In this document: piece by piece, positions 26,694-35,156 of the stretch | How the letters are laid out: each line of letters begins with the position of its first letter | Numbering within the stretch: the stretch's first letter is position 1 | Assembly: GCA_019638675.1 (NCBI GenBank) | Contig: JAHBTE010000001.1 | Span: 62,001 to 126,000 of the forward strand | Reading direction: 5' to 3' | DNA length: 64,000 nt | From: Fimbriimonadaceae bacterium | Lineage (GTDB): Bacteria; Armatimonadota; Fimbriimonadia; Fimbriimonadales; Fimbriimonadaceae | Notes under the pieces: model-generated | The model's input: only the letters and a program-made list of their open reading frames with translations | Told to the model about the DNA's origin: nothing | Databases searched by the model: none | Translations under genes and position numbers: made by a program

Positions 26694-28473
26694 ATGCGGA
26701 GTCTCTGGCTTGTGATTCCGCCTCTCTCAACCTCGAAATCAAGTAGTTCATCACTTTTTTTGTACTTTCATTCGGATCAATTCGTTCACCAGGTTTTAGT
26801 TGGTGTAGGCCGATGATCCAATCAGCATACTTTTGCTCTGCTATAGATCTCGTATGTTCCGTCCGATATCGCCAGGCATTCACCCAGTCGAGGAGGGCTA
26901 CTGCATCTTTGTGCATGCCAGCAAAAGTTAAAGCTCCGATAGCCCATTCCATCGAAATTTGCTGATCGCGCGATGCTCCTCTCCGGTATGCCCTTCTCAG
27001 TCCATCGCTTAGATAATTAACGCCTTTCGTCCATTCCCCCTTTTGACAATTTACAATTCCAACAAGCGCATGGAACATTGGGAGCATATTTTCGTTGGGC
27101 TCCCGTTCCAGAGCTTCAAAAGCATTTTGAGTGGCTTTGTAAGCTTCTTCCCAGTTACCTAGAATCACATAAACGGCAGTCGTGTTCGACCAAATAACAG
27201 AAAGGTTTGAACGCACCAAGGGGCGATCCGTATTCCCCAATTCCGTGATTCCAAGCATATACAACTCTAGAGCTTTTTCGTATTCCCCGATATGCCACCT
27301 AAATGAGCCTTCACTCACTCGACAGTTGATGGCTCTTAAGTAATCGCCACTTTTCTCGCTGGTATCAATTGCCTCTTGAATTGTAGCGAGTGCTCCTTCA
27401 AAATCTCTCCCTTGAAACTGGGCAAATGACCTTACAAAACCTACCCTCGCCCTCTGGTTGAGGTTCAAATCCATCTTCATAAGAATGGCTGTTTGTTCAA
27501 TGATTATTTTCCAATCGTTTTCTTTTCCGTGCACTGCCTCAAGAACTCGTATGCGAGTATCTATCTCTTGAGATTTACTCAGTTGTCCCGATTCAGTTAA
27601 TTGTATTAAGAACTTGAGATATGCCTTCCGATCGCGATTGAACTCGCCCTCGGCTCCTCTGGACGTAAAAAAAGCGGCTGCATCTTCGGGGGAATCTTCG
27701 ATGCCCCTCGCTAAAATTCTGCCCAAAACAATCAACTCTTCCTCTGTCCATCTATTGGCTACATCAGGGCCAGGAACCGCCAGAGAGTTGCAAAACTCAA
27801 TTAGTTCGATCGCTTCTTCTTTGGAGATATCTGAGGCTTCTTTGGCCAGCCCGATCTCCCTAATCCCTTGCTCGATTCGATTCAACTCATGCAAAGACCG
27901 GAGATACTTTTGCCAAATGGGGATAGAGCTTGGATCGTGAGCCAGTGCCGCTTTGGATGCTTCGACGGCTAATCCCCACTGCTTAGTATCACAACACAGA
28001 TCATAGAGCCGCACTAATCTTGTGACACATAGCTTTCGCCAAGACTCTTGCCAATCTAAAAGCCAAAGTCCGCTCTCATCTGAAAGCAGATCTTCTTTAA
28101 ACTTGGGCAAGAGTCCAGCCAGCCGATCAAGCTCGTCCTGCTCGTCAATTTCATCAGTTGCTTTTCGCAGTGCTTTTTGAATCGCTATTGCATCGACCTC
28201 AACTAAATCTAAGTTGAGCTTCAACTGGTCGCGATCAACATTAAGCGCATCACCTAGCTGCTTTTTTAGCCTAACAAGAGCTACTCTTAAACGATTGCCT
28301 GATACTTCGTATTCGTCGTCGGGATAAAGGTCTGCGGCACAGCGCCGTCTTTCAACCCACTCTCCGTCATGTTTTGCTAAATATCCTAATAGATTTGCGC
28401 TTGATCCTAATTTGACTTCTTTGCCATCTTCCAGGATCAACCGGGCAGAACCAAGGAGATGCAGAGTGATCAT
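26692..28473 (-). CDS. SARP-like transcriptional activator with BTAD and TPR domains (copy B)
   Basis: This is a 593-residue paralogue of the protein at 22761-24545, with the same order: winged helix (NRLRVALVRLKKQLG), BTAD-like helical region and TPR-like repeats (EKALELYMLGITELG, GNWEEAYKATQNAFEALE). Conserved blocks include GSFRWH[IM]GEYEKAL, EPNENML and a C-terminal IAEQKYADWI segment. The ATG at 28473 has a TAGAAT element 9 bp upstream; an in-frame TTG lies at 28479. It is convergent with PEP-CTERM gene B. Four tandem 9-bp units lie directly upstream of its promoter. Confidence 0.85.
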   Translation of the reverse strand: MITLHLLGSARLILEDGKEVKLGSSANLLGYLAKHDGEWVERRRCAADLYPDDEYEVSGNRLRVALVRLKKQLGDALNVDRDQLKLNLDLVEVDAIAIQKALRKATDEIDEQDELDRLAGLLPKFKEDLLSDESGLWLLDWQESWRKLCVTRLVRLYDLCCDTKQWGLAVEASKAALAHDPSSIPIWQKYLRSLHELNRIEQGIREIGLAKEASDISKEEAIELIEFCNSLAVPGPDVANRWTEEELIVLGRILARGIEDSPEDAAAFFTSRGAEGEFNRDRKAYLKFLIQLTESGQLSKSQEIDTRIRVLEAVHGKENDWKIIIEQTAILMKMDLNLNQRARVGFVRSFAQFQGRDFEGALATIQEAIDTSEKSGDYLRAINCRVSEGSFRWHIGEYEKALELYMLGITELGNTDRPLVRSNLSVIWSNTTAVYVILGNWEEAYKATQNAFEALEREPNENMLPMFHALVGIVNCQKGEWTKGVNYLSDGLRRAYRRGASRDQQISMEWAIGALTFAGMHKDAVALLDWVNAWRYRTEHTRSIAEQKYADWIIGLHQLKPGERIDPNESTKKVMNYLISRLREAESQARDSA

Positions 28474-28482
28474 GCTCAATTA

Positions 28483-28488
28483 ATTCTA
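28483..28488 (-). promoter_or_regulatory. -10 element TAGAAT of regulator B
   Basis: TAGAAT on the minus strand lies 9 bp before the ATG at 28473. The 9-bp tandem repeat occupies the place of the -35 and the bases beyond it. Confidence 0.5.
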
Positions 28489-28492
28489 GTCG

Positions 28493-28528
28493 CGAACTGC
28501 TGTAACTGTCGCAATTAGCGTAATTATC
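28493..28528. repeat. Four tandem 9-bp units upstream of regulator B
   Basis: On the plus strand the units CGAACTGCT, GTAACTGTC, GCAATTAGC and GTAATTATC follow each other without gaps. They share AA[CT]T at the same place in each unit. Position suggests a transcription-factor binding array for regulator B. Confidence 0.55.
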
Positions 28529-28543
28529 GGCGACTGAATGACT

Positions 28544-29650
28544 TTATTTAACTTCTAAACAATCCAATTGGTTCAAAAACTCACCTGTTGGCCCAGCACC
28601 TAGGCCAACTACATCCCCTACTTTTATTGACCCGGAGACAATTTGTATTCCCCCATCAATTGGATCGAGCGTATGTCCCACGTGAGCATCAAGATCTAAA
28701 AACTCAAAAACTTGATTTGTGCAGGCCAAATGCGCGGAAGCAGTTACCCCCAACCGTGTTTCCGCCATTCCGCCGATCATTGATTTGCCAAATCCTGCTT
28801 CAACAACCGAACCGATTGCTCCACCGCCCAGAATGCCACCGCTCTTGCAGAGTTTCACATTCACTAAACTACAGCATCCTCGGCTAAACAATCCAAAGGC
28901 ATCTTGCGCCGAAAAACAGCTTTCATCGGCCATGACGGGTACCGGAGCGTTATTGTGGAGCCACTTCAATCCTTCCCAATCTCCACGCTTAACTGGTTGC
29001 TCACAAAATTGGATATCAAACTCCGCGATTCCTTCGAGGACGGTCATTGCGGATTCACGGTCGTAAGCTTGGTTGGCGTCCACCCGGATGTCAACATCTG
29101 GGGCACCTTCCCGAACCGCCTCGACCCGAGCGTAGTCATTGGCTAATCCATCTCCCAGTTTAAGCTTAATCACTTCAAATCCCTGGCTTGCAATTTCTGC
29201 CGCACGGGATTTAGCCTCCTGTGGTTCAACAATGCCGATGGTGAGATCAGTTTTTAACTCTCGTTGCGATCCGCCGAGCCACGCCCATAAAGGCATATCT
29301 GCACTTTGTGAAACAAGGTCGTGCAGAGCAACATCCACTCCGCAGATCGCCGTCGTTTGAGTCGGCATCAACTGAAAGCAAGTTTTGATAAGATGCCGAA
29401 GTTCAAGCGCATTTTTGCCGATCAAGAACTCAGCAAAAACCTTGAGCGATTCAACGCATGTGCCTTGATTTTCACCGTTGATCGCATGAAAAGGAAGGCA
29501 CTCGCCCCATCCGGTAAAACCGCCCGCATCAATAGCAACAAACACACCGCTCGCCGCATGATTGGTCATCGTAGCAATCTTAAACGGCTTAACCAATGGA
29601 ATCTCGAACGGATAAATCCGCACTCGATCTATTTTTAGCGCACCGCTCAA
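28544..29650 (-). CDS. Dipeptide (L-Ala-D/L-Glu-type) epimerase, enolase superfamily
   Basis: This 368-residue muconate-lactonising-enzyme-like protein has the KxK catalytic motif (VIKLKLG, about residue 167). The metal ligands lie in DANQAYD, EQPVKRGD and MADESCF, and the second catalytic lysine in VKLCKSGG. These are typical of dipeptide epimerases, which invert the second residue of L-Ala-D-Glu released from peptidoglycan. The start is TTG at 29650, directly after the preceding stop, with AGGTG 6 bp upstream. A peptide-recycling role fits the adjacent M20 peptidase-like gene, but substrate specificity is not certain. Confidence 0.85.
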   Translation of the reverse strand: MSGALKIDRVRIYPFEIPLVKPFKIATMTNHAASGVFVAIDAGGFTGWGECLPFHAINGENQGTCVESLKVFAEFLIGKNALELRHLIKTCFQLMPTQTTAICGVDVALHDLVSQSADMPLWAWLGGSQRELKTDLTIGIVEPQEAKSRAAEIASQGFEVIKLKLGDGLANDYARVEAVREGAPDVDIRVDANQAYDRESAMTVLEGIAEFDIQFCEQPVKRGDWEGLKWLHNNAPVPVMADESCFSAQDAFGLFSRGCCSLVNVKLCKSGGILGGGAIGSVVEAGFGKSMIGGMAETRLGVTASAHLACTNQVFEFLDLDAHVGHTLDPIDGGIQIVSGSIKVGDVVGLGAGPTGEFLNQLDCLEVK

Positions 29651-30364
29651 CTAAGGCACCTGGTAAATGCGGTCAATGAAAACTTGCAAAGAGTAGTGTC
29701 TGTCCATACCCGTAAAAGCAAGATGCTCCAGCGTGTATCCGCCCGGGCTATTGAGCATAGAGTTTCCGCTTGCAAAATTGCTCACTTGACCAGGTGCAAG
29801 AACACCCTTCGGAATTGCGGCCAGATTCACTTCCACCGTTTGCCAAACACCAGGAACTAAATCTTGACCGCCAGGGAGCGAACCGCCGATTAAACCACTG
29901 TTGGCAACCCATTCGATTCCGCCGGAGGTTCCGCCATTAGCACCGATTGCTCCGACACCAATTACTTCTCGCAGACCAAGCGCCAGTTTTGCGGGAGCCG
30001 AAACATACATATCTATGCGAAGCTTCTGGTTCACATCAATGTAGGGGTTTGGGCGTCCGGTAGAGTTAAAGGTTGTGAGCCTCATCCACTTGAATGGAGC
30101 GTTCCATTTGTATTCCCACTGGGCTTCAAATACTTGCGCCCCAAATCCAGTGAGCGTGCTAATCGGACGCGGCATTCGGACGACACGACCATCATTGAAC
30201 TTGGTTTCTAAGTAGCCGCTTGTTGAGCCTGAGTAGCGTGGAACTCGGAACATTGTGCCCGTATCCAAACCCGCCGATTCAAAGTCTTCAACGATTGTTT
30301 GGGCGCCCGCAAGTGCGGAACACACGATTACTCCCGCCAACAAAGCCAACCGAATACAACGCAT
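29651..30364 (-). CDS. Exported protein of unknown function
   Basis: The 237-residue product has a clear signal peptide (MRCIRLALLAGVIVCSALAG, cleavage near AGAQ) and a single beta-sandwich-like domain beginning IVEDFES. That opening, the tryptophan-rich middle and a late IDRIYQV strand recall carbohydrate-binding or concanavalin-type modules, but no family can be named. The stop codon touches the start of the epimerase gene, so the two are probably co-transcribed. No active-site residues can be proposed. Confidence 0.68.
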   Translation of the reverse strand: MRCIRLALLAGVIVCSALAGAQTIVEDFESAGLDTGTMFRVPRYSGSTSGYLETKFNDGRVVRMPRPISTLTGFGAQVFEAQWEYKWNAPFKWMRLTTFNSTGRPNPYIDVNQKLRIDMYVSAPAKLALGLREVIGVGAIGANGGTSGGIEWVANSGLIGGSLPGGQDLVPGVWQTVEVNLAAIPKGVLAPGQVSNFASGNSMLNSPGGYTLEHLAFTGMDRHYSLQVFIDRIYQVP

Positions 30365-30414
30365 TCCTCTATCGTATCGCCAAACCTACCGCAGTTGCAA
30401 ATAATTTGCAAGAA

Positions 30415-31596
30415 TCAGGCAGTATCCAGGGCAAGGCGGCACATCACTTCAACGCAATCGGGAATCACCGCATCGTTAAAGTCGAACCGTGGAGTGTGAA
30501 CGCTCGGTGCTTCGGTGACCCCTGGTTTGCGTAATCCCATAAAGTAGAACGCGGCCGGAACGTGTTCACCGTAGAAGCTGAAATCTTCTCCTCCCATAAC
30601 GGGTGCCGCGAGTTCCTTCACTCGGTCGTTTCCGATTACTCCTGAAGCAACCCGCTTGACGTTTTCGGTTGCGCCCTGTTCGTTAGCCGTTACCGGATAC
30701 CCTTCTGTCCACACGATTTCGGCGGTGCAGCCCATCGCGGCGGCGATTCCATCTGCGATGGCATAAATTCGCTCTTTCCCGAAAACCCGTGTTTCGGCTA
30801 AAAGCGTTCGCATTGTGCCCTTGAGTTCGACTTCTTCTGGAATCACGTTGAACGCAGTGCCACCGTGGATGCTGGTCACACTGACAACGATTGAATCCAG
30901 CGGGTCAACGTTTCGGCTCGCAATGCTTTGCAGACTGGTCACCGTTTGCGCGGCGGCGACTACAGGATCAATGGTTGTGTGCGGAGCCGCGGCATGACCG
31001 CCTTTTCCGCGAATGTAGATCGTGAATTGGTTCGTTGCCGCCATCATCGGCCCGACCTTCCAGAAAATCTCGCCTTGGGCTTCTTCTGGCCAACCATGAA
31101 GACCATAGATCATATCGGCTTTGTTGCCAAGAATCCGGCCATCCAAAACGCCGTCTTCACACATGGCTTTTCCGCCTGCGCCGCCTTCTTCTGCTGGTTG
31201 GAATACGAACAGCACATTATTCGGGCGATCTTCCTCTCGCACCAGGGCGCGAGCAACCCCGACCAGAATTGCCGTGTGTCCATCGTGACCGCAGGCGTGC
31301 ATTTTGCCTGGGGTTTGGCTGGCGTAAGGCAAGTTCGTTTCTTCATGAATCGGTAGGGCATCCATATCCGCCCGCAGAGCGACGGTTTTCCCGCCCGGTT
31401 GCGTGGCGGGTAGGAAACCAAGAACGCCCGTTCCCTTTGCCAATCCGGCGACAAACTGAACCCCGATTTCTTTTAACTCGGATTGCACGCGCTTGCTGGT
31501 TTCGACTTCTTCGTACATCAGTTCCGGGCATTTGTGGATGTCGTGCCGTAACTCAGCTAAATAATTCGCATCTTCGTCAATCCGGTTTCGCAACAT
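30415..31596 (-). CDS. M20 family amidohydrolase/peptidase (M20D type)
   Basis: This 393-residue metal-dependent hydrolase of the hippurate/N-acyl-amino-acid hydrolase group has ALRADMDALPIHE with the first metal Asp, and MHACGHDGHTA with Cys/His ligands. It also has FQPAEEGGAGGKAM with catalytic Glu residues, and a C-terminal GGEDFSFY. The small dimerisation domain is in the middle (GKGGHAAAPH). It should remove acyl groups from amino acids or small peptides in the cytoplasm. TACAGT lies 6 bp before the ATG. Confidence 0.92.
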   Translation of the reverse strand: MLRNRIDEDANYLAELRHDIHKCPELMYEEVETSKRVQSELKEIGVQFVAGLAKGTGVLGFLPATQPGGKTVALRADMDALPIHEETNLPYASQTPGKMHACGHDGHTAILVGVARALVREEDRPNNVLFVFQPAEEGGAGGKAMCEDGVLDGRILGNKADMIYGLHGWPEEAQGEIFWKVGPMMAATNQFTIYIRGKGGHAAAPHTTIDPVVAAAQTVTSLQSIASRNVDPLDSIVVSVTSIHGGTAFNVIPEEVELKGTMRTLLAETRVFGKERIYAIADGIAAAMGCTAEIVWTEGYPVTANEQGATENVKRVASGVIGNDRVKELAAPVMGGEDFSFYGEHVPAAFYFMGLRKPGVTEAPSVHTPRFDFNDAVIPDCVEVMCRLALDTA

Positions 31597-31602
31597 AATC
31601 TA

Positions 31603-31608
31603 ACTGTA
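31603..31608 (-). promoter_or_regulatory. -10 element TACAGT before the M20 gene
   Basis: TACAGT on the minus strand ends 6 bp before the ATG at 31596, a leaderless-type arrangement. Confidence 0.5.
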
Positions 31609-31634
31609 CCAATTCTCACTGCAGGTTCGTAGAT

Positions 31635-32003
31635 ATGAAAAAGTCACCCAAACCGCTCAAAGATCCCCGAGCTCAATCGGCTTTAGATGCGATGAACGAT
31701 ATTGAACCTACTACCGCGCGAGCGATGTTTGGCGGCTACGGTTATTACAGCGAAGGTGGCCCTATGTACGCCTTGTTCGCCATTGACCAAATGTATTTCA
31801 AAGTGGATGATGTCAACCGCGAGGAATTTGAATCGGTTGGCGGCGGGCCGTTTATCTGGACGGGCGGCGACCAACCAATGGTGATGCAGTACTACTCCAT
31901 TCCGGAATCAGCTTGGACAAATCCGCCGGAACTCACCAAATGGATGAAGTCTGGACAAGGGGCGGCAGATCGCGCGGCGGCGAAGAAGAAGCCCAACAGG
32001 TGA
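31635..32003 (+). CDS. TfoX N-terminal domain protein
   Basis: This 122-residue protein matches the TfoX_N fold: TARAMFGGYGYYSEG followed by MYALFAIDQMYFKVDD and a C-terminal helix. In gammaproteobacteria the domain is part of the competence regulator TfoX. Stand-alone copies are common in other phyla and have no established role. The C-terminus is basic (RAAAKKKPNR). No competence genes are seen nearby. Confidence 0.85.
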   Translation: MKKSPKPLKDPRAQSALDAMNDIEPTTARAMFGGYGYYSEGGPMYALFAIDQMYFKVDDVNREEFESVGGGPFIWTGGDQPMVMQYYSIPESAWTNPPELTKWMKSGQGAADRAAAKKKPNR

Positions 32004-32013
32004 AGCGCTATTC

Positions 32014-32033
32014 CCTCCCCAATTCTGGGGAGG
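32014..32033. terminator. C/T-rich hairpin between convergent genes
   Basis: CCTCCCC and GGGGAGG pair around AATTCT, with AATTAAA following. The hairpin lies between the convergent TfoX-N and hisC genes and probably acts as a terminator. Similar C/T-rich hairpins occur at 57705 and 63747. Confidence 0.5.
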
Positions 32034-32063
32034 AATTAAAGGAGGGGTTAATTAATGACGGCT

Positions 32064-33167
32064 TTAACCCATCACACGATCAAACGCCGCGAAGAATTCA
32101 TCCATCTCAGCCGGAGTGCCGATTGAAACACGGATGTGCGATGGCATACCAAGCGGGCCGCCGCTCCGAATAATCACGCCCTCACGTAACAGTAGGTCGA
32201 ACAGTTCCTGGCCTGTTTTCCCAGAAGAGGCCACATCTACGCAAATGAAGTTCGCCCGGCTGGGAACCACTCCATAACCACGCGCGGACATGAATTCGGC
32301 GACTCGATTTAGCCCTTGGGTGTTGACTTGAAAACTGTTTGCCAAATGTTGCGAATCATTTAGGGCCGCAATCGCCGCCGCTTGAGCTAGAGAGTTCACG
32401 TTAAACGGCTCCCTTGCTCGGTTGGTCGCATCAACGATTTCGGCAGAAGCAAGCCCGTAACCCACCCGGATTCCTGCCAGTCCGAACGCTTTGCTGAATG
32501 TACGCAAAACCACAACCTTGCGACCTGATTTCAGCAACGAAACCGAGTCAAGCCGGTCAGCAAGGCCTTCCGAATATTCGTAGTAAGCCTCGTCCAAAAC
32601 GAGGACTGCATTTGCGGGAATCTGATTCAAAAACTTTGAAATCTCTGAGTGCGTTAGAACAGTGCCCGTCGGGTTGTGCGGATTTGCCAGAAAGATGAGC
32701 TTTGTTTTTTCATCACAAGCCTCCGCCATTGCCGCTAGGTCGTGCTTCCATTCCTGATCAAGCGGAATCGCACGCAATTCAACGTCGGAAAGATGCGCGG
32801 CCGCATCGTATCTCACAAAACTGGGCGCACCGATGACCACATTGTCGCCTGGTTCTAAATAAATCAGTCCGAGTAGGTGGATGAGTTCATCACTGCCGTT
32901 GCCAATCATGACTTGGTCGGTGGTCACTCCGAACTTTTCTGCGACGGCGACTTTTAGTTCGTAGCCGCTAGCATCGGGATAAAGGTGCATCTGCGCGGCG
33001 GCGGCGCGGACGGCTTCGACCGCTTTCGGGCTCGGCCCAAGAGGGTTTTCGTTGCTCGCCAACTTCACGACTTCGGTCAGGCCGAGTTCGCGCTTGACTT
33101 CATCAATCGGCTTCCCTGGGGTGTACGGGGTCATTTTGAGCACGTTGGGTCGCAAACCGGAAGCCAT
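32064..33167 (-). CDS. hisC: Histidinol-phosphate aminotransferase
   Basis: This 367-residue fold-type I PLP aminotransferase has LASNENPLGPSP, the cofactor-binding ANPHNPTGT and DEAYYEY. The Schiff-base lysine is in RTFSKAFGLAG, and IRVSIG is near the C-terminus. These are HisC signatures; it converts imidazole-acetol phosphate to histidinol phosphate. No other his genes are in the window, so the gene is isolated, and an aromatic aminotransferase activity is possible too. TACACT lies 7 bp before the ATG. Confidence 0.92.
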   Translation of the reverse strand: MASGLRPNVLKMTPYTPGKPIDEVKRELGLTEVVKLASNENPLGPSPKAVEAVRAAAAQMHLYPDASGYELKVAVAEKFGVTTDQVMIGNGSDELIHLLGLIYLEPGDNVVIGAPSFVRYDAAAHLSDVELRAIPLDQEWKHDLAAMAEACDEKTKLIFLANPHNPTGTVLTHSEISKFLNQIPANAVLVLDEAYYEYSEGLADRLDSVSLLKSGRKVVVLRTFSKAFGLAGIRVGYGLASAEIVDATNRAREPFNVNSLAQAAAIAALNDSQHLANSFQVNTQGLNRVAEFMSARGYGVVPSRANFICVDVASSGKTGQELFDLLLREGVIIRSGGPLGMPSHIRVSIGTPAEMDEFFAAFDRVMG

Positions 33168-33174
33168 GAAAACG

Positions 33175-33180
33175 AGTGTA
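33175..33180 (-). promoter_or_regulatory. -10 element TACACT before hisC
   Basis: TACACT on the minus strand ends 7 bp before the ATG at 33167; no Shine-Dalgarno sequence is present. Confidence 0.55.
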
Positions 33181-33200
33181 CCGACGAACGACTGAGTGAT

Positions 33201-33860
33201 CTAAGCCAGAACCATTTCGTGAAGGTTCGGACAAACGGTGTAATTCGCCTCGGTTTTCGAGCGGATTTCTTCCTCGGTTACGCCGGGAGCGAGTTCCTTA
33301 AGAACCATTCCGTTATCGCCGAGTTCAAATACGCAAAGGTCGGAAATCACCATATCCACACACTGCTTTCCGGTGAGCGGAAGACTGCATTCATGAAGGA
33401 TTTTGGAATCACCGTGCTTATTCGTGTGCTCCATCACCACGACAACTTTTTTTACTCCTGCGACCAAATCCATTGCTCCGCCCATGCCTTTCACCATCTT
33501 GCCGGGGATCATCCAGTTCGCGAGGTCGCCTTCTTCGCTGACTTCCATCGCACCGAGGATGCTGAGGTCTATCGCGCCGCCGCGAATCATTCCAAAGCTA
33601 TCTGCACTGGAAAAATAAGCCGTGCCAGGAATTTCGGTGATTGTTTGTTTGCCCGCGTTGATCAAATCCGGGTCTGCCTCGCCGGTGAACGGAAACGGCC
33701 CCATGCCCAACATTCCGTTTTCACTCTGCAGAACCACTTCTACTCCGGGCGGGATGAAGTTCGCAACCAAGGTCGGAATCCCGATTCCCAGGTTGACGTA
33801 AAAGCCATCTTGGAGTTCTTGTGCGGCGCGTTTCGCCATTTCGTCGCGGGTGAGAGGCAT
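33201..33860 (-). CDS. scoB: 3-oxoacid CoA-transferase subunit B
   Basis: This 219-residue beta subunit of a family I CoA transferase has [17 protein letters not shown] and then [12 protein letters not shown], whose glutamate forms the glutamyl-CoA intermediate. It also has [15 protein letters not shown]. With subunit A it would move CoA between succinyl-CoA and an acetoacetate-type acid in ketone or branched acid catabolism. It has its own TAGACT 6 bp before the ATG, so it may be transcribed separately as well as with scoA. Confidence 0.92.
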   Translation of the reverse strand: MPLTRDEMAKRAAQELQDGFYVNLGIGIPTLVANFIPPGVEVVLQSENGMLGMGPFPFTGEADPDLINAGKQTITEIPGTAYFSSADSFGMIRGGAIDLSILGAMEVSEEGDLANWMIPGKMVKGMGGAMDLVAGVKKVVVVMEHTNKHGDSKILHECSLPLTGKQCVDMVISDLCVFELGDNGMVLKELAPGVTEEEIRSKTEANYTVCPNLHEMVLA

Positions 33861-33866
33861 GATTTC

Positions 33867-33872
33867 AGTCTA
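33867..33872 (-). promoter_or_regulatory. -10 element TAGACT before scoB
   Basis: TAGACT ends 6 bp before the ATG at 33860. It lies in the 18-bp gap after scoA, implying an internal promoter. Confidence 0.5.
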
Positions 33873-33878
33873 CATCCT

Positions 33879-34577
33879 TTACCGAGCGGTCTCCGTCAAT
33901 CGCTCGATTCGTTTTTCGTATCGGGTGCCGACAATCACCTTATCCACAAAAATCCCAGGAGTGTGAATTTGATCGGCATCTAGCTGACCGACCTCGAATA
34001 TCTCCTCGACTTCGGCAATACAAACCTTGCCCGCGCTTGCCATCATCGGGTTAAAGTTTCGCGCGGTTTTGCGGTAAATCAAGTTGCCCCAGCGGTCGGC
34101 CTTCCACGCTTTGACAATCGCAAGATCTGCTTTGAGCGCGGTCTCCATCACATACATTTCGCCATCGAACTCGCGAGTTTCTTTGCCTTCGGCGATGAGC
34201 GTTCCGTATCCGGTCTTGACAAAAAACGCGGGAATCCCGGCCCCGCCGGCACGGATGCGTTCGGCGAGAGTGCCTTGTGGATTGAATTCGAGTTCCAGTT
34301 CGCCGCTCAAGAATTGGCGTTCGAATTCGGCGTTTTCACCCACATAGCTACTGATCATTTTTTTGATCTGCTTGGTTTGGAGCATGAGGCCCAGACCGAA
34401 ATCATCGACGCCACAGTTGTTGCTGATGACCGTGATATCTTTAACTCCGCTATCTCGGATCGCCACGATGAGGTGCTCGGGGATTCCGCAAAGCCCAAAC
34501 CCTCCGCTCATAATTGTCATGCCGTCAAATAGCAGTCCTTCGAGCGCCGTTGCCGCATTCGCTACCTGTTTATCCAC
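33879..34577 (-). CDS. scoA: 3-oxoacid CoA-transferase subunit A
   Basis: This 232-residue alpha subunit shows [17 protein letters not shown] near the start, [36 protein letters not shown] and [15 protein letters not shown], all typical of SCOT/AtoD-type subunits. The start is GTG at 34577, with TAGACT exactly 6 bp upstream. It is followed by scoB after 18 bp, the usual order for the two-gene form of the enzyme. Substrate specificity (acetoacetate or other 3-oxoacids) cannot be told. Confidence 0.92.
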   Translation of the reverse strand: MDKQVANAATALEGLLFDGMTIMSGGFGLCGIPEHLIVAIRDSGVKDITVISNNCGVDDFGLGLMLQTKQIKKMISSYVGENAEFERQFLSGELELEFNPQGTLAERIRAGGAGIPAFFVKTGYGTLIAEGKETREFDGEMYVMETALKADLAIVKAWKADRWGNLIYRKTARNFNPMMASAGKVCIAEVEEIFEVGQLDADQIHTPGIFVDKVIVGTRYEKRIERLTETAR

Positions 34578-34583
34578 GGTTCC

Positions 34584-34589
34584 AGTCTA
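34584..34589 (-). promoter_or_regulatory. -10 element TAGACT before scoA
   Basis: TAGACT on the minus strand ends 6 bp before the GTG at 34577 and supports that start. Confidence 0.55.
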
Positions 34590-34625
34590 CTGAACCATCT
34601 TCCCAAAATCCCAGGCATCGGCAAA

Positions 34626-34658
34626 GAAAAAACCGAACCGTGGGCATACGGTTCGGTT
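34626..34658 (-). terminator. Intrinsic terminator (minus strand)
   Basis: AACCGAACCG and CGGTTCGGTT form a 10-bp stem with an 8-nt loop. On the minus strand it is followed by a run of T. It ends the transcript of the receiver-like gene at 34760-35101 and lies just after a 32-codon open frame. Confidence 0.85.
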
Positions 34659-34680
34659 AGCAAGCACACTGGATGCTCCA

Positions 34681-34779
34681 TTAATATTTCAGTCGTAAAC
34701 AGTTAGTAGGATTCCCCTCGCTATCTGGCTGTTCCCAGACGACAAAATATCCAGCATTTTTACTGGGATTCAGATTCAA
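34681..34779 (-). CDS. Possible small protein (32 codons) before the terminator
   Basis: From TTG 34779 the minus strand encodes 32 residues (ends NPTNCLRLKY then TAA). It overlaps the last codons of the receiver-like gene in another frame and stops 22 bp before the terminator stem. The composition (GYFVVWEQPDSEGN) looks protein-like and not random. There is no ribosome-binding site that decides the start. It could be a translationally coupled micropeptide or a remnant of a longer gene. Confidence 0.25.
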   Translation of the reverse strand: MNLNPSKNAGYFVVWEQPDSEGNPTNCLRLKY

Positions 34780-35101
34780 ATTTGGCTAGGATGGCTTCCA
34801 GTTTGAAGGTGGTTTCGCTGTTCGTGGCTAAATAATCACAGCCCATTTCTTTGCCGTATTCCAGCTTTTCTTTTTCTTTGTGTCCAGCATGACCGATCAC
34901 CCAGGTTGAGCGAGCCTGCAATGCTTTGATGAGTTCGGCAATATCCCAGGCGTTGCTTCCTAGGTTGATGATTGCCACCGGAGCTTCGGGATGATCTTTA
35001 GTCGGCCTTGAAACAACCACTGGCTCATGCCCAAGCGCAATGAGTGTCTTCCTCAGCTTTTCACTCCACATCAGGTTATCTTCGTACAGCAAAACTCGCA
35101 C
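34760..35101 (-). CDS. Degenerate response-regulator receiver-like protein
   Basis: The 113-residue protein resembles a stand-alone CheY fold. It begins RVLLYEDNLMW with the acidic pair, and has a strand AIINLGSN where the phospho-accepting aspartate is expected, WVIGHAGH in place of the Thr/Ser strand, and GCDYLATN near the end. The aspartate and the conserved lysine appear to be lost, so phosphorylation is unlikely; it may act by protein binding. The GTG start at 35101 is fixed by TAGACT 6 bp upstream. Confidence 0.65.
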   Translation of the reverse strand: MRVLLYEDNLMWSEKLRKTLIALGHEPVVVSRPTKDHPEAPVAIINLGSNAWDIAELIKALQARSTWVIGHAGHKEKEKLEYGKEMGCDYLATNSETTFKLEAILAKFESESQ

Positions 35102-35107
35102 AGCCGC

Positions 35108-35113
35108 AGTCTA
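35108..35113 (-). promoter_or_regulatory. -10 element TAGACT before the receiver-like gene
   Basis: TAGACT on the minus strand ends 6 bp before the GTG at 35101. Confidence 0.55.
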
Positions 35114-35156
35114 TCCGGTTGCACTTTGGCTCAAAAGGTAACCTTGGGCAGAACCA

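Noticed and set aside
32985-33983. 332-codon plus-strand open frame over hisC and scoB
   Set aside because: It is antisense to two clear genes, spans their boundary and has no domain. Its length reflects the codon bias of the opposite strand.
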